From JAPORK01 sp026710285 (GTDB lineage: Bacteria; Pseudomonadota; Gammaproteobacteria; Pseudomonadales; Endozoicomonadaceae), in assembly GCA_965201045.1 (NCBI GenBank), contig OZ241746.1, positions 1 to 64,000 of the forward strand: a stretch of DNA of 64,000 nt, written 5' to 3'. Shown here one piece after another: positions 1 to 12,600 of the stretch. Position numbers and translations under genes: made by a program. The notes beneath the pieces are model-generated. The model made no database searches and had not been told where the DNA came from. It worked only from the letters and a program-made list of their open reading frames with translations. Position 1 is the stretch's first letter, and each line of letters starts with the position of its first letter.

Positions 1-1290
1 ACCTATCAGACCAGTACTCAGCAGGCTTCTTCTTCTTATTGGTATGATGCACTGGATAATCTAGTCAGGATGACCTGTACCGGTACTTCTGCAAATGCAT
101 TATGCCCAAGGGATACTGTTTTTATGCGCTCCAGTTTAAAAAACACTCCTGTAATTACCAGACAAAACTATTCTTTTACACCATTGAATCAACTCAACAG
201 TGTACAGGAACAATTACAAAATCCACGACAAAAACAGACATTGAGCAAAACAATAAACTACCGTTATACGGATAAATCAGCTCCATTTCGTCTGCAAACA
301 ATAAGCACAACTTGGAATCAGCATGCATCGGTAATACATCATTTTAATTACGATATAATGGGTAATATGATAACAGAAGGAGAGGGCAATCATATTATTT
401 ATAATGCTTTTAATCAAATTCTTCGGGTAATAAAACCAGACGGAAAACAAAGTGCTTACGCTTACGATAGCTCAGGCAAAGAAGTCATGGAAAAAAATAG
501 TGCAGGTACTAATTATCTCTTTTACCGAAGTAAGCAGTTGATCAATGAAAAAATTATCAGTCCTCAGCAGGATACTCATATTACCGGGTATCAGGGTAGT
601 GCAAAAACTATTGATGGATTGATTTATGAATATAATGAAAGTAATTATAAAGGCGACGTAGTTGCTACATTAACTCGTACCCAAAAAAATAGTGTTAAAT
701 ACAGACTCAGTCAACGCAATGTTTACAGCCCTTATGGCATGCGCTGGCATGATAATTCTGCGATGAAGCCTTTGTATCAGCAGACACTCCCGGGGTTTGA
801 CGGTGAGCGAACAGATCATGCAACCGGTTGGCAATTCCTCGGTGCAGGACACAGAACCTATAATCCAAAACAGCGCTATTTTGTTAGTGAAGATCCGGCA
901 GGTGGAGGATATGGATTTGGTGGTAACAACCCGATCATGAACAGTGATCCCACGGGTAATATGCCAAACTGGCTCGGTACCACATTTAAATGGTTAGGGT
1001 ATGCGGGTTCTTTTGGACTTAGTGCACTGCATGCAAAGTGGGCACATATCGCCGGTGCTGTTATTACAACAGGTCTGACTATCGCAACTTTAGGTGCCGC
1101 AGCTTATACTTACGGAGGTACATTAATAGCATCCGCTGTAACAGCCGGTACTGCTATCGCAGGCAGCGTTCCGGTTGCAGCAGCTGCTATACCTGCCAAT
1201 AAAGGACTCAACATAGCAGCTTCTGTTATCGGAGGTATAGAAATGGCAGCGATGGTAACCACTGCGGCTGTGGATATAGGGCTATCCTTT
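1..1290 (+). repeat. Direct repeat: RHS core shared by two tandem genes (copy 1)
   Basis: Bases 1 to about 1290 align without large gaps to 5771 to about 7050 (offset 5770), with only scattered substitutions. Similarity drops sharply where the C-terminal tips begin. This fits a recent tandem duplication or gene conversion of the core with exchange or fast divergence of the tip. Confidence 0.9.
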
Positions 1291-2016
1291 ATGTCTAAGA
1301 CTATAGCAAACTCGATGCTGCATACTCTGGAATTTGAAATTAGTGATGATTATGTAGATTTTTTTGAACCTGCGCCAAGAGGATATAAGCCATATATACC
1401 CAACATTGGATCTATTTTAAGAAATAATATACCAGAGGTTATTAATAATGAGGATAGTGGTGGATGCTGTTTCAGGATACGAGACGATGAAATGCTTAAA
1501 AATGTCTGGTCAGCTTTAAAATCAGCAAATAATCATCTCATCAGTTATGATGTAGGGTGTGTTCTTGCTATAGCACAAATAAGAGGACGTCCTGTAAATA
1601 TAGTTGATCTCGAGCTGTTATTTGAAGAAAAAATGTACGTTTATCTGGCTCTGTCACAGAATATTGATGTTAATAGTGAGGCATTAACTATTTTAAGATT
1701 AAATTACCTTTGTCGCTTATTTGACATTTTCATCTCAGTAGGTGAATTTCGTGATTTGATTAACTATTCTAATCCATTGAGGTCATTAGAACAAGTTATG
1801 CTATCTCCCGGCGAGAAGTGTGTTGTTACAATTATAAATCATGCACATTCACAGTTAATCATAAGAGAAACTGATACTATTTGGTCAACTTATGATTTTC
1901 AAGGAAATGAAGTTAATAAAATTACTGGTCAACTTGATGAAATAGAAGACATATTGTTAGATCATGCTAATGGAGTACCATACGGAAAACGAATCATGTA
2001 CTCTGTGAAAGTTTAA
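1..2016 (+). CDS. RHS/YD-repeat protein, C-terminal part (cut by window start)
   Basis: The frame is open from base 1, so only the C-terminal 671 residues are seen. YD-type repeats lead into an RHS core (PYGMRW, then GWQFLGAGHRTYNPKQRYF and SEDPAGGGYGFG, about bases 730-960). Next comes a long Gly/Ala-rich hydrophobic stretch (about 1030-1290) and then a variable tip of about 240 residues. The core is nearly identical to that of the next gene (bases 5771-7050), while the tips differ. The tip holds Cys (1558-1560, context DVGCVLA), His (1840-1848, NHAHSQL) and Asp (1894-1896, TYDF), a spacing that recalls papain-like cysteine proteases; this is inference. No immunity-like ORF follows. RHS shells usually enclose a C-terminal toxin or effector. 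The RHS assignment is firm; the tip function is unknown. Confidence 0.9.
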   Translation, partial: TYQTSTQQASSSYWYDALDNLVRMTCTGTSANALCPRDTVFMRSSLKNTPVITRQNYSFTPLNQLNSVQEQLQNPRQKQTLSKTINYRYTDKSAPFRLQTISTTWNQHASVIHHFNYDIMGNMITEGEGNHIIYNAFNQILRVIKPDGKQSAYAYDSSGKEVMEKNSAGTNYLFYRSKQLINEKIISPQQDTHITGYQGSAKTIDGLIYEYNESNYKGDVVATLTRTQKNSVKYRLSQRNVYSPYGMRWHDNSAMKPLYQQTLPGFDGERTDHATGWQFLGAGHRTYNPKQRYFVSEDPAGGGYGFGGNNPIMNSDPTGNMPNWLGTTFKWLGYAGSFGLSALHAKWAHIAGAVITTGLTIATLGAAAYTYGGTLIASAVTAGTAIAGSVPVAAAAIPANKGLNIAASVIGGIEMAAMVTTAAVDIGLSFMSKTIANSMLHTLEFEISDDYVDFFEPAPRGYKPYIPNIGSILRNNIPEVINNEDSGGCCFRIRDDEMLKNVWSALKSANNHLISYDVGCVLAIAQIRGRPVNIVDLELLFEEKMYVYLALSQNIDVNSEALTILRLNYLCRLFDIFISVGEFRDLINYSNPLRSLEQVMLSPGEKCVVTIINHAHSQLIIRETDTIWSTYDFQGNEVNKITGQLDEIEDILLDHANGVPYGKRIMYSVKV

Positions 2017-2270
2017 CTTATTTATAGTTAGAGCCTGTTTTATCATCTTTTCACAGGTTACAAATATCAATAAAAAATTACTATTTTACGGATAACTGGC
2101 TTTCTTCATCTAGTGATATAAACTCTATGTATTCTAACCTAAATTTTGTTAATCAAAAGCAATCAAACGATTATTTTGAATATAGAAAATAAAAAAACAG
2201 AAAATTTTGTACGTGTTGGTTTATTTAATTATCCTGGGGCAACCTCTGAAAACACCAACAAAAAAATATC

Positions 2271-5200
2271 ATGCCTTTTCAAAATTACCAGCAAAAACAA
2301 ATTTTTATTTGGATTATATCTCTGTTTTGTACATTACTGGTTTTTTATGAACAATGTTTTTTGTTTACGTCTGCAGCTTCAGTTGTTAAACATAAAAATC
2401 AATATAGTTTACGTGTAAATCCATATTTGTTATCAAAAAAAAATGACTTGCCTTATCTTGTTTTAAATAATAAGAAAAAACCTAATATCAGTATTATTAG
2501 AGCAGGAGCAGATACAAATAAACCATGGTCTAACGCCTTTAATTTTAAAAAAATATGGGGAACAGAGATTGATCCACGTACAGGTACACTGAATGCACAT
2601 GTTAAAGCAGGTAGTCTTCTCAGCAATTGGGGGCATGGCCCAAATATTGATCTGGAAATTAATTACAGTAGTAGCGCATATGTTGATGTGGATAAACTGG
2701 GTTATGGATGGAGCTGGAATCTCACGCATTTTAATCCTGCAACACATCAGTTAACAACATCTTCTGGTCAAAACTTTTATCTGCAACAAAAAAATAACCG
2801 GCAATGGTTTCCTTTGTATCACAAACTTAAAGATATTCGTATTGTGACTAATAAAAACCACTTAATTATCACTTATGCTAACGGTTTAAAAGAGACACTC
2901 AATGATGCAGGATATGAAACATTACTGGAGCAGCAAGATGGCTGGAGTGTGCATTTTTGTTATCAGCCCGGCACACATTTGTTACAGTCTGTTACTGATG
3001 ATGAACACCACAGCATTTTACTTGAGCATACCAGAAATCACATCAAAATCACCAGTAAAGCTAGTGAAGGACAACCTGTTTCGGTAGTAATTAATAAAGA
3101 AGAAGGACCGGTACGCATGATAGCACTCCCTGTGCACAGTAATGATGACGGTTACGGTATTTATTTTAGCTATACAGGTCATCTTATTACCCAGGTCAGT
3201 TATCCTACCGGACTAAAAAAAAAATTTACTTATAACTGTAATGATGAAATGAAAATCGGTCTGTCGTCAGATGTATCAACTACTTCGTTATGTGTAGTAA
3301 CCAGAGAAATCGTCGATCCCGGTGCAGAAGAACCATTGATGACAACCCATTATCAATATACGCAAGCAAATGACAATGAACATAACTATCTTGGTTTTAA
3401 TTCAGGGCTGGAAGAACACATAAGAATTTTTAAAGACAGACTGTTTGAATCACCTGTTGATTATACATACCGAACAATAGAAGATAATGGTATAACTAAA
3501 GAGATACACACTTACAATAAATACCATCTGTTAATTGATGACCAACAAATCAGTGATCGTACTCAACATATATTGTCAGAAGTACAAAGTTTTTTTTGTC
3601 GTACGGATCAGCGTAATGGCTGTGCTCATTCTTCTTTTGCTGATCTGCCAGCCACTTATAGTCAGCCGCTAAAAGTAGTAACTAAACTATGGGGAGATAA
3701 AGAAGCTTCAGGTCTGCCTGCTATAACTTTTGAAACCAGTCAGTATGATGAGCAGGGACGGATTATTTCTCATACAGACACCTATGGACGTTTGACAAAA
3801 ATAAACTACTGCCCTTTGAGTGGTGACAGATTCTGCCCCCCTGCTCCCAAAGACTGGCTATTTAATAACCTGGAAGAGTCAACTACATTCTATCCGGCAC
3901 AAACCGATTCAGAAACGCCTGTCCTGGCACCGGTTATTACCCAAAATTATTACCGTAAACAACCCAACCATCATGGGAGTAATTATATTCTGGTACTGGA
4001 TCATCAAATAAAGTACGCAGATCAGCACTACAGGATGACAATCCACCATTATTATCAGGATAAAAATAATGTATTCACTTATGGACTGCTGAAGCAAACT
4101 ATTTTTACCGGTGACACACAACCAGCTGCGGAACTTTCTTCAGTTGTCCATGATTATTACTACACAAAAAGTATCGATAATCGTAGTAAAACAACCTGGA
4201 GTGTGGTTGAATTAAGTGCAGGTAAAAAACGACTATCAGCTTATATAACAACCAGCCTGTTCACCAATCATGCATTAAAGAGTGTGGATGCATCCGGTAA
4301 AAACATAATCCGCTATCACTATGATCTTTGGAATCGTCTCATACAAATAGACACTGCTGTAGGTACACCTTTTGCTGCAAGTAGTTATTATCAGTATACC
4401 GTCTCACCTGTACTGAATCAGGTTTTGGTTACAGCTGTCAATGGTATGCAAAGCAAAGTTATTTTTGACGGGATCGGACGGCAATTGATAAATTTTAGTG
4501 AAGCAGTTTCATCAACCGGAAAAGCAATACCTGGTCAATGGGTTTTAAAGTATCGTACAACTTATGACCGATATGGGCGACAAGCTACTCAGTCTGCTTA
4601 TCTTTTTGATACCGCAAACAAGCTATATGCACTGACTACAACGCAACAATACGATGATTCTGGCAGAGTGATGCAGGTTCACTTGCCTGACAAAGAGATA
4701 GCTGTTACATTCTATGATGATGCTGAACGCTGTGTTATCAGTTACCATAAAAGCAGCTCAGGAAAGCGTTCAGCATTATCGGTGGTAAAATCAAATGTCT
4801 TATATAAACCGCTCAGACAATGGGTGTTGCCTGCAAATGATGGTCCACTGCCATCACTAAAAAGCATTTGTACTGGGGAGTATTCACAAACAGGATTACC
4901 AGAAGTTCGTCAGTCTCAAATGACATATGATGGTTTGGACGACTGATCACAGAAACCGACCCTTTAGGGCATACTATAAAAAAGCATTATGATCCGCTTG
5001 GACGGTTAACCGATACAACTAATCCTGCAGGTGATAAGATCCATTATGTTTATGATCTGACCGAGCATATTATCCAGCGTTGGTCACAGCCTGTTACCGG
5101 TGGAAATTATCTGCTGTCTTCTGCTGAATATAATGCAGCAGGTGATTTATTGTGGAGCGCAGGAGAGGATGGCAGGCGTACTGTTTTTACTTATAGCGAA

Positions 5201-7771
5201 GATGGTAAACCCGTTTCTTCTACTTCACCGGCAGGACATACTTATACAACTGAGTATAATAATCTGAGGTTACCCATCGCAACATTACTGGATGGAAAAA
5301 TTCAGTCAAAAATCAGCTATGATCCTGTAACTATATTGGTAACCAGCAAAACAGATATGACAGGAACAACAACCTTCACTTACGATGATGATGGATTAAT
5401 TCAGCAACAATCTCATTTAGGTAAACAGAATTATCCTGATTATCAGTTGAACTGGTACTACGATAATAATCGGCGTAATATGAGTGTAACTGATATTGCA
5501 AACAATAAAACAAAAGTCGTTTATGACAGACTGGGAAGAGTGACAAAAATGATTTATCAACAGGCTGACTGTAAAAATACAGAAACACTATCTGCCCAGA
5601 CCTATGATGACTTTTCCCGTGTTATTGCCATACAATATGGCAGTGGTATGTACAGATCTTTTCATTATGACTCGCTAGGTCATACAGATGCGGTTACAGA
5701 CAGATTAAACAATGCATTATTGTCCCGATGGTCTTTCCGCTACGATCTTCTTAATAATATTACCGTAAAAACCTATCAGACCAGTACTCAGCAGGCTTCT
5801 TCCTCTTATTGGTATGATGCACTGGATAATTTGGTCAGGATGATCTGTACCGGTACTTCTGCAAATGTATTATGCCCAAGGGATACTGTTTTTACGGGCT
5901 CTAGTTTGAAAAGCACTCCCATAATTACCAGACAAAATTATTCTTTTACACCATTGAATCAACTAAAAAGTGTACAGGAACAATTACAAAATCCACTACA
6001 AAAACAGACATTGAGAAAAACAATAAACTACCATTATACGGATAAATCAGCTCCATTTCGTCTGCAAACAATAAGCACAACCTGGAACCAGCACGCATCG
6101 GTAATACATCATTTTAATTACGATATAATGGGTAATATGATAACAGAAGGAGAGGGCAATCATATTATTTATAATACTTTTAATCAAATTATTCAGGTAA
6201 TAAAACCAGACGGAAAACAAAGTGCTTACGCTTACGATAGCTCAGGGAGAGAAGTCATGGAAAAAAATAGTGCGGGCACTAATTATCTATTTTACCGGAG
6301 TAATCAGTTGATCAATGAAAAAATTATCAGTCCCCAGCAGGATACTCATATTACCGGGTATCAGGGTAGCGCAAAAACTATAGACGGATTTATTTATGAA
6401 TATAATGAAAGTAATTATAAAGGCGACGTAGTTGCTACATTAACCCGTACCAAAAAGAACAGTGTTAAGTACAGACTCAGTCAACGTAATATTTACAGCC
6501 CTTATGGCATGCGCTGGCATGATAATTCTGCGATAAAGCCTCTGTATCAGCAAACACTCCCGGGGTTTGACGGTGAGCGAACAGATCATGCAACCGGTTG
6601 GCAATTCCTCGGTGCAGGACACAGAACCTATAATCCAAAACAGCGCTATTTTGTTAGTGAAGATCCGTCAGGCGGAGGATATGGATTTGGTAATAACAAC
6701 CCGATCATGAACAGTGATCCTACGGGTAATATGCCAAAATGGCTCGGTACTGCATTTAAATGGTTGGGGTATGCCAGTTCTTTCGGGCTTAATGCACTGC
6801 ATGCAAAGTGGGCGCATATCGCAGGTGCTGTTATTACAACAGGTCTGACTATCGCAACTTTAGGTGCTGCAGCTTATACTTACGGAGGTACACTAATAGC
6901 ATCTGCTGTAACAGCCGGTGCCACTATCGCAGGCAGCGTTCCGGTTGCAGCAGCTGCTATACCTACCAATAAGGGGCTTAACATAGCAGCTTCTGTTATC
7001 GGAGGAATAGAAATGTCAGTGATGGCAACCACTGCGGCTGTGGATATGGGACTGTATTTTATGTCTGATCCGCTGATGTCTGTAGTAAAATCGATGATAA
7101 ATAATTCGGGAATTGAACTTGATGATTTTTATCTGAATTGTGTTGAGCCTTTACCAGAAGAATATAAGCCATATATACCTAATCTTGGATCTGTTTTAAG
7201 AAATAATCTACCAGAGACTATTCATCAGCGTAGTATATTTTTTAGGATAAGAGACGATGAAATGCTTAAAAATGTCTGGGCAGCTTTTAAATCATTAAAT
7301 AATCATCTCCTGAGTTGTGATGTGGGGTGTATTCTTGCTGTAGCGGCAGTAACAGGAAACCCTGTGAGTCTGTTGGACATTGACCTGTTACTTGAGCCAA
7401 AAATGAACTTTTATCTGGCTATGTCACAACAAATTGAGATTCCTACACAAACTGAGTTAATGTTAGTTTACATTTATCAACTATTTAAGACTTTAGGATC
7501 AGTAGGTGATAACGATATTTTTTTTGAATATCCTATTCCGCTGAGGTCATTAGAAGAGCTTATGCTATCTCCGGGTGAAAGACATGCTACCTTAATTCCG
7601 GGTCATATACAGTTAATACAAAGAGAGAGAGGCACTGTTTGGTCAACTTATGAGTTTAAAGGAAATGAAGTCACCAAAATTACCGGTCAGATTAATGAAA
7701 TAGAAGACATATTTTATGCTCATGCCAGAGGAGACCTGGGAAAAAAAATTATATTTTCTATGAGAATTTAA
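2271..7771 (+). pseudogene. RHS/YD-repeat protein, full length with one frameshift
   Basis: The N-terminus has a hydrophobic segment (FIWIISLFCTLLVFY), probably a signal or anchor. It is followed by the motif WSNAFNFKKIWGTEIDPRTG, many YD repeats, the RHS core (6490-6730), the hydrophobic Gly/Ala-rich region and a variable tip. The frame breaks at 4933-4939: GGTTTGG reads into a TGA at 4944-4946, whereas homologues need one more base to give YDGFGRL. The second frame then continues to 7771 without other damage, and the joined product would be about 1830 residues. The tip again has Cys (7328-7330, DVGCILA), His (7604-7606, GHIQLI) and TYEF. There is no strong ribosome binding site before 2271. 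The single-base loss could be real decay, phase variation or a sequencing error. Confidence 0.85.
5771..7050 (+). repeat. Direct repeat: RHS core (copy 2)
   Basis: This is the partner of bases 1-1290. It covers the last YD repeats, the RHS core and most of the hydrophobic region. Confidence 0.9.
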
Positions 7772-7837
7772 TTCATTTAGGCTTTGGCTCTGTTCAGCCA
7801 ATGGAACCATGAAACTATGGAGTTATGAAATCACACC

Positions 7838-7975
7838 CCTTCATGACTTCGACAGGCTCAGCCCACGATTGTACGCCTGAAAGGCTGGTATATTCGGCAG
7901 AAAATAAACCTTATAAAGTAAAAGTCAGAACCTGAAAAATGTGACTAAGAGACAGGTCCTGAAAGGCGTGGTTTT
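7838..7975. repeat. Dispersed intergenic repeat, copy A
   Basis: It contains GACAGGCTCAGCCCAC, GGCTGGTATATTCGGCA and AAAAATGTGACTAAGAGACAG, all of which recur at 42.5-42.8 kb and in part at 45.7, 48.6 and 53.9 kb. It lies downstream of the second RHS gene and has no coding potential. Confidence 0.75.
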
Positions 7976-8052
7976 ACGACCTACCCGATGAAATATATAA
8001 ATAATGGTAAAATATCGCACTAAACAATTTAGTCATAAAAAAACTAACCATG

Positions 8053-8931
8053 TCATACTTTACAGGCTGTAACTGTAGGAAAAATTTTATTGTTATCCCA
8101 ATGGATTTTTATGTCATTGAAACCTGTCTTTTTTAATATGTTAGTAAATGTGGATTCATCCATGTAACAGTTCCAGTTTGCATCAAGAATGTCTATAAAT
8201 AGCTGTTTTTGTTGTTGCAGCCAAAGAGGTGGAATGCTTTCCATTTGCCATGGTGAGTTTGCATCAATGGTTGGGGGAGGGGTCAAAAAACTGGTGATCA
8301 GTTTACCCCCTGCCTTTAATGTATTAAAGAATATCTGGTAAAGCTGCTGAACTTTCTGATGATCAGAAATATAAATATTCAAACCATTGCTGACAACCAG
8401 GTCATATTGATTGTGCGTTGAAAAATGGAAAACATCTTGTAAGCAAAACTGATATTTTTTTTCCAGAGCAGTGCCTTTTAAGTACTGTTTTAATAACTGT
8501 TCCAGCGTTGCATCAATATCCAGTGCTGTGATAGTTATATCTTTGTGTGTATAGTCTTGTGTTCGGAACTCAGGTAATAAGCCAGCAGGGGCAGAGAGAA
8601 TATCCATCTTCTGAGTCAAACAGGCAGCGATTTCTTTTTTAAACAGAGAAAAACGCTGTTGTGTTGCATTAACAATAGGGAAATAGCCTAATATTTGGCA
8701 ATCAAAGTCGGTGATTATTTCTTGCTGTAATGGTGATAAATGGGGAAAATTAACAATAATATCAGTCCAATAAGCATTAAGTCCCCTGTTCCGGATAAGA
8801 AAGCGCCCCATTGATGATGTCTGCAACTGTTCAAACAGATGAACGAGTTGTGGATTATCTTTGATACGAGAATAAATTTCTGAACAGGCATCTTCATAAT
8901 TATTAAAATGCAGGTGCGAGAGTATTGACAT
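8053..8931 (-). CDS. class I SAM-dependent methyltransferase
   Basis: The 292-residue protein has a Rossmann-like methyltransferase pattern. The segment TITALDID (about residues 131-138) fits the acidic loop that binds the SAM ribose, QYDLVVSNGLNIYI fits motif IV, and LKAGGKLITSF fits the strand after the post-motif turn. The usual GxGxG loop is weak (LSAPAGLLPEF), so the SAM site is divergent. The N-terminal 80 residues are helical and may bind substrate. The substrate is unknown. The gene stands alone between two plus-strand RHS genes, and its product might modify a secreted protein or a metabolite. A weak AAGGGAAA ribosome binding site precedes the ATG. Confidence 0.7.
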   Translation of the reverse strand: MSILSHLHFNNYEDACSEIYSRIKDNPQLVHLFEQLQTSSMGRFLIRNRGLNAYWTDIIVNFPHLSPLQQEIITDFDCQILGYFPIVNATQQRFSLFKKEIAACLTQKMDILSAPAGLLPEFRTQDYTHKDITITALDIDATLEQLLKQYLKGTALEKKYQFCLQDVFHFSTHNQYDLVVSNGLNIYISDHQKVQQLYQIFFNTLKAGGKLITSFLTPPPTIDANSPWQMESIPPLWLQQQKQLFIDILDANWNCYMDESTFTNILKKTGFNDIKIHWDNNKIFPTVTACKV

Positions 8932-8959
8932 TTTTGCTTGTTTCCCTTATGGTAAGTGT

Positions 8960-9640
8960 CAGATTTCCACATTTTAGCTTATTTTTATCAGAATGTAGAA
9001 TATCTGCTTCACTCAACTTCTAAGGTACATTTTCTGCATGCAAACTGTCTCTCATCTATATGTTTCAGGTTTCTGTTTTTCGTCAGACAGGTTTATTCCC
9101 TGTCTCCGGAGGACATTAGTTTTTCCATTAAAGTTTCCCTTTCTGCTCAAGCGGATAGTTGTAACCGTTTTATGTAGCAATTAAAAAAATCAACTCCACT
9201 CACTTTATTTTCATTTTAATGTTAACTATAATCACCATTTCCATGAACTGGCAGCCCTCATTATCATTGTCATAACAGCATTATTATTTGTAAGGAATGG
9301 GTTAAAAATAACCGGACAAACATATGTAGGTTATCTTTAGCATGTTTCTTATAAACAAATCCATAATTGTTGTATATATGGCAAGCCTTTATTTTAAAAT
9401 AACGGGCTATTGTAGATGTTTAGTTTCCTTCCTCCGAGTAAAGTTCATAAATAATTTCCTGTTAATATACGTTATATATTTAAAATAATTATGATGTATA
9501 CATTTGATTTAAGATAATACTTAAACGACTTTAATAATTCAATTCTTTAGAAATCAGCATTCCATCATCTGCAAGAAAAATTAAAAATACTTTAACTTTT
9601 ATAATGGTATTTTCATCTGATTCCTGTTGAGGAGATTTTT
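8960..9640. other. Intergenic region, no gene seen
   Basis: This is very AT-rich DNA between the divergently read methyltransferase and the third RHS gene. No convincing ORF or RNA was found. It must hold both promoters. Confidence 0.5.
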
Positions 9641-12600
9641 ATGTTAAACAACAGCAGACAAAAGCAAATATATGTAATATTATTTATTATCTGCTTTTTA
9701 ACTGTTTTCTTATATATAAAATCAAGTTCTTCTTTTTCATTTGAGAAAAAAGTAATACTTAATAAAGTATATCCGATGATACGTCAAGATAATACAGACA
9801 GAGAAAATAACAAAACAAACGACGATTCACATAAAAAAGTAATCTATAAAGATAATAACAAACTTTCATCTACGACAGCAGACAATTCTTCTATATGGTC
9901 TAATGCATTTAACTTTCATAAAATTTGGAATAGTCAGGTTAATCCAAGGACAGGTTTATATACTGTTGGCATTAAAGTGGGTAGTTTGATTGGTAACCTT
10001 GGTCATGGTCCTGTTATGAATCTGAAAATAAACTATAGCAGTGATATTACTGCCAATCCTAATGGATCTGGACAAGGATGGAAATGGAATCTGACTCATT
10101 TTAGTGTTGATACTAATCAGTTACTCACTTCACAGGGACAGCAATTTAATTTACGACAGCGTAATGATGGCAGTTGGTATTTACGTTATCATAAACTAAA
10201 AGATATACAAATTACAGGCAGTAAAAAAAACCACTTTGTGATTACTTATGCCAATGGTTTACGAGAGATACTTAATCACAAAGGGTGTGAAGTCCGACTG
10301 GAACAACAAAATGGATTAGGAATTAATTTTAATTATCAGCCTGGAGGGTGTTTATTAAATATGATCAGTGACGACAGAGGTCACCAAATCAAATTAACCA
10401 GAAACAGGGGGTTTATTACAGTAACAAGCTATAACAATACAAAAAGACCTGTCAATGTACGTTTAAATTATATACATAATAATTTATATTCAGTCTCTTT
10501 TTATGATTATCATAATAAACCAGGTTTAGCAATCAATCTTAAATATCTCGGTCATCTTATCACGAATATTACTTATTCTTCTGGTTTGGAAAGACATATA
10601 AAATATAACTGTACAGATGCAATGAAACTATCATGGCAATATGATATGAGTAAATCTGTCTGTGTTGTAGAGCGTGAAACAATAAACTCTGGTGCAGGGC
10701 AGAAAAAAATGGTAACGCATTACACGTATCAAAAAAGTAGTTCAAATGAACATAATTATCTTGGGTTTAATGCTGGTTTAGATTTAACCTACAAATCTTA
10801 TCAGGACACTCTTTTTGAAGCATCAGCAGATTATACCTATCGGACAACAGAAGACAACAACATAACCAGACAAGTTTTTACTTATAACAGATATCATTTA
10901 CTGATTGATACAAAACTTATTAGTGATCGGACAGGACATCTGTTATCAGAAAAGAAAAATTTTTTTTGTCGTACAGATATACTAAATGGTTGCGCACATA
11001 TTAGCTTTAAAGATTTACCATTAACTTATAGTCTGCCATTAAAACTTGTATCCATAAAATGGGGAGATAATTTTAACTCTCCTGCTGTTACTATTGTAAC
11101 AAAAAAGTACGACGCTCAGGGGAGAATTATCAGTGAAACAGATCCTTTTGGTCGTACAGAAAAAATAAGTTACTGCCCTGCCACGGGTGATATGTTTTGT
11201 CCATCAGAGCCTGATGACTGGTCTTTAAGTACAAAAATTGAATCGGTGATTAGCTACCCTGCTGTGAAAACAAAAGATTCTGTACCATTACCTGCTGTGA
11301 TAAATTACAACTATTACGATAAATTGTTTAACCGAAACAATTCAGGTTATACGCTGGCGCTTGTACAAAAAAAAGTAACTTCAGGGAACCAATACCTTAC
11401 TAAAACATATCAGTATTATAATGATAAAAACTGTTTTAACTATGGCTTATTAAAAACAACGATCTTCACGGGAAGTTTTATTCCGGGTTTAAAACTCACT
11501 CCTGTTACTAAAATTTATCATTATATTCTCAGTGCTGATCATTCCTCTGAATCAACTTATTCTGTTGTCGATTTAGGTTCAGGGCAATTTCGGCAATCCT
11601 CGATGTTAACTACGAATTTATTTACACGGCAGATATTAGAAAAAAGAGATGCTCAGGGTAAAAATATAACTCGTTACTATTACGATTATTTAGGTCGATT
11701 AATACAGATTAATTCAGCAGCAGATACCCCTTTTTCTGTCAACAGATATTTTAACTATACACTATCTCCACAGCATAACCAGCTTATTATCACGACTGAA
11801 AACAGAGTGCAGAAAAAAGTTATTTTTGATGGAGCAGGACGTCATTTAATGAGTTTTCATGAATTAATATCACCGACAGGAGAAGCAATACCTGGTAAAT
11901 GGCTGCCTGAGCAGAGTGTCACCTGGGATGACTATGGACGTATTGCCAGTAAATCTGATTACAGAATAAATAATGCCGGAGAAGTTTATAAGCTTACGAG
12001 CCGGTTTAATTATGATGATATCGGTCGAATTAATTTTGTTGCTCTGCCAGATGGTACTTCCGTGGTTAAGCAGTATGATGATGCTAATCACTGTATGGCC
12101 AGTTATATTCAGAGCCAGAATGGGTTGTCTTCTGTGATTTCAGTAATAAAAACTAATATCTTAAATAAACCACTAAAAAAAATTACTCTGCCTGCACATC
12201 ATTTACCTTCATTACTATTTAAAACTTTCTGTTCTGCACAGGATACGCAAAAAGGAAAGAAAGAGTCTGATATCATTTACGATGAATTTGGCAGAGTAAA
12301 AATAATTATTGATCAAAAAAGAAATAGAACCATTAAGCAGTATGATCCACTGGGACATGTCGCTTATATTATCAATTCTGCCGGAGATAAAATACATAAT
12401 GTTTATAATATTAATGGTCAGGTGACTGAAAAGTGGATTCAACCTCATAACGATAATAAGCAATATTTACTTTCTTCTGCAAAATACAATGCGGCAGGAG
12501 AATTGTTGTGGTACTCAGGAGAAGATGGAAAAAAGACTAATTATCGATATAATCCTAATGGTAAAATTACAATGAAAATCACACAAACAGGACACATAAT

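Noticed and set aside
2146..2418. A 90-codon plus-strand frame before the second RHS gene
   Set aside because: It overlaps the RHS start in another frame, has no ribosome binding site and has low-complexity AT-driven composition.
8956..9177. A 73-codon plus-strand frame upstream of the third RHS gene
   Set aside because: No ribosome binding site, no recognisable protein pattern; it starts inside the methyltransferase promoter region.
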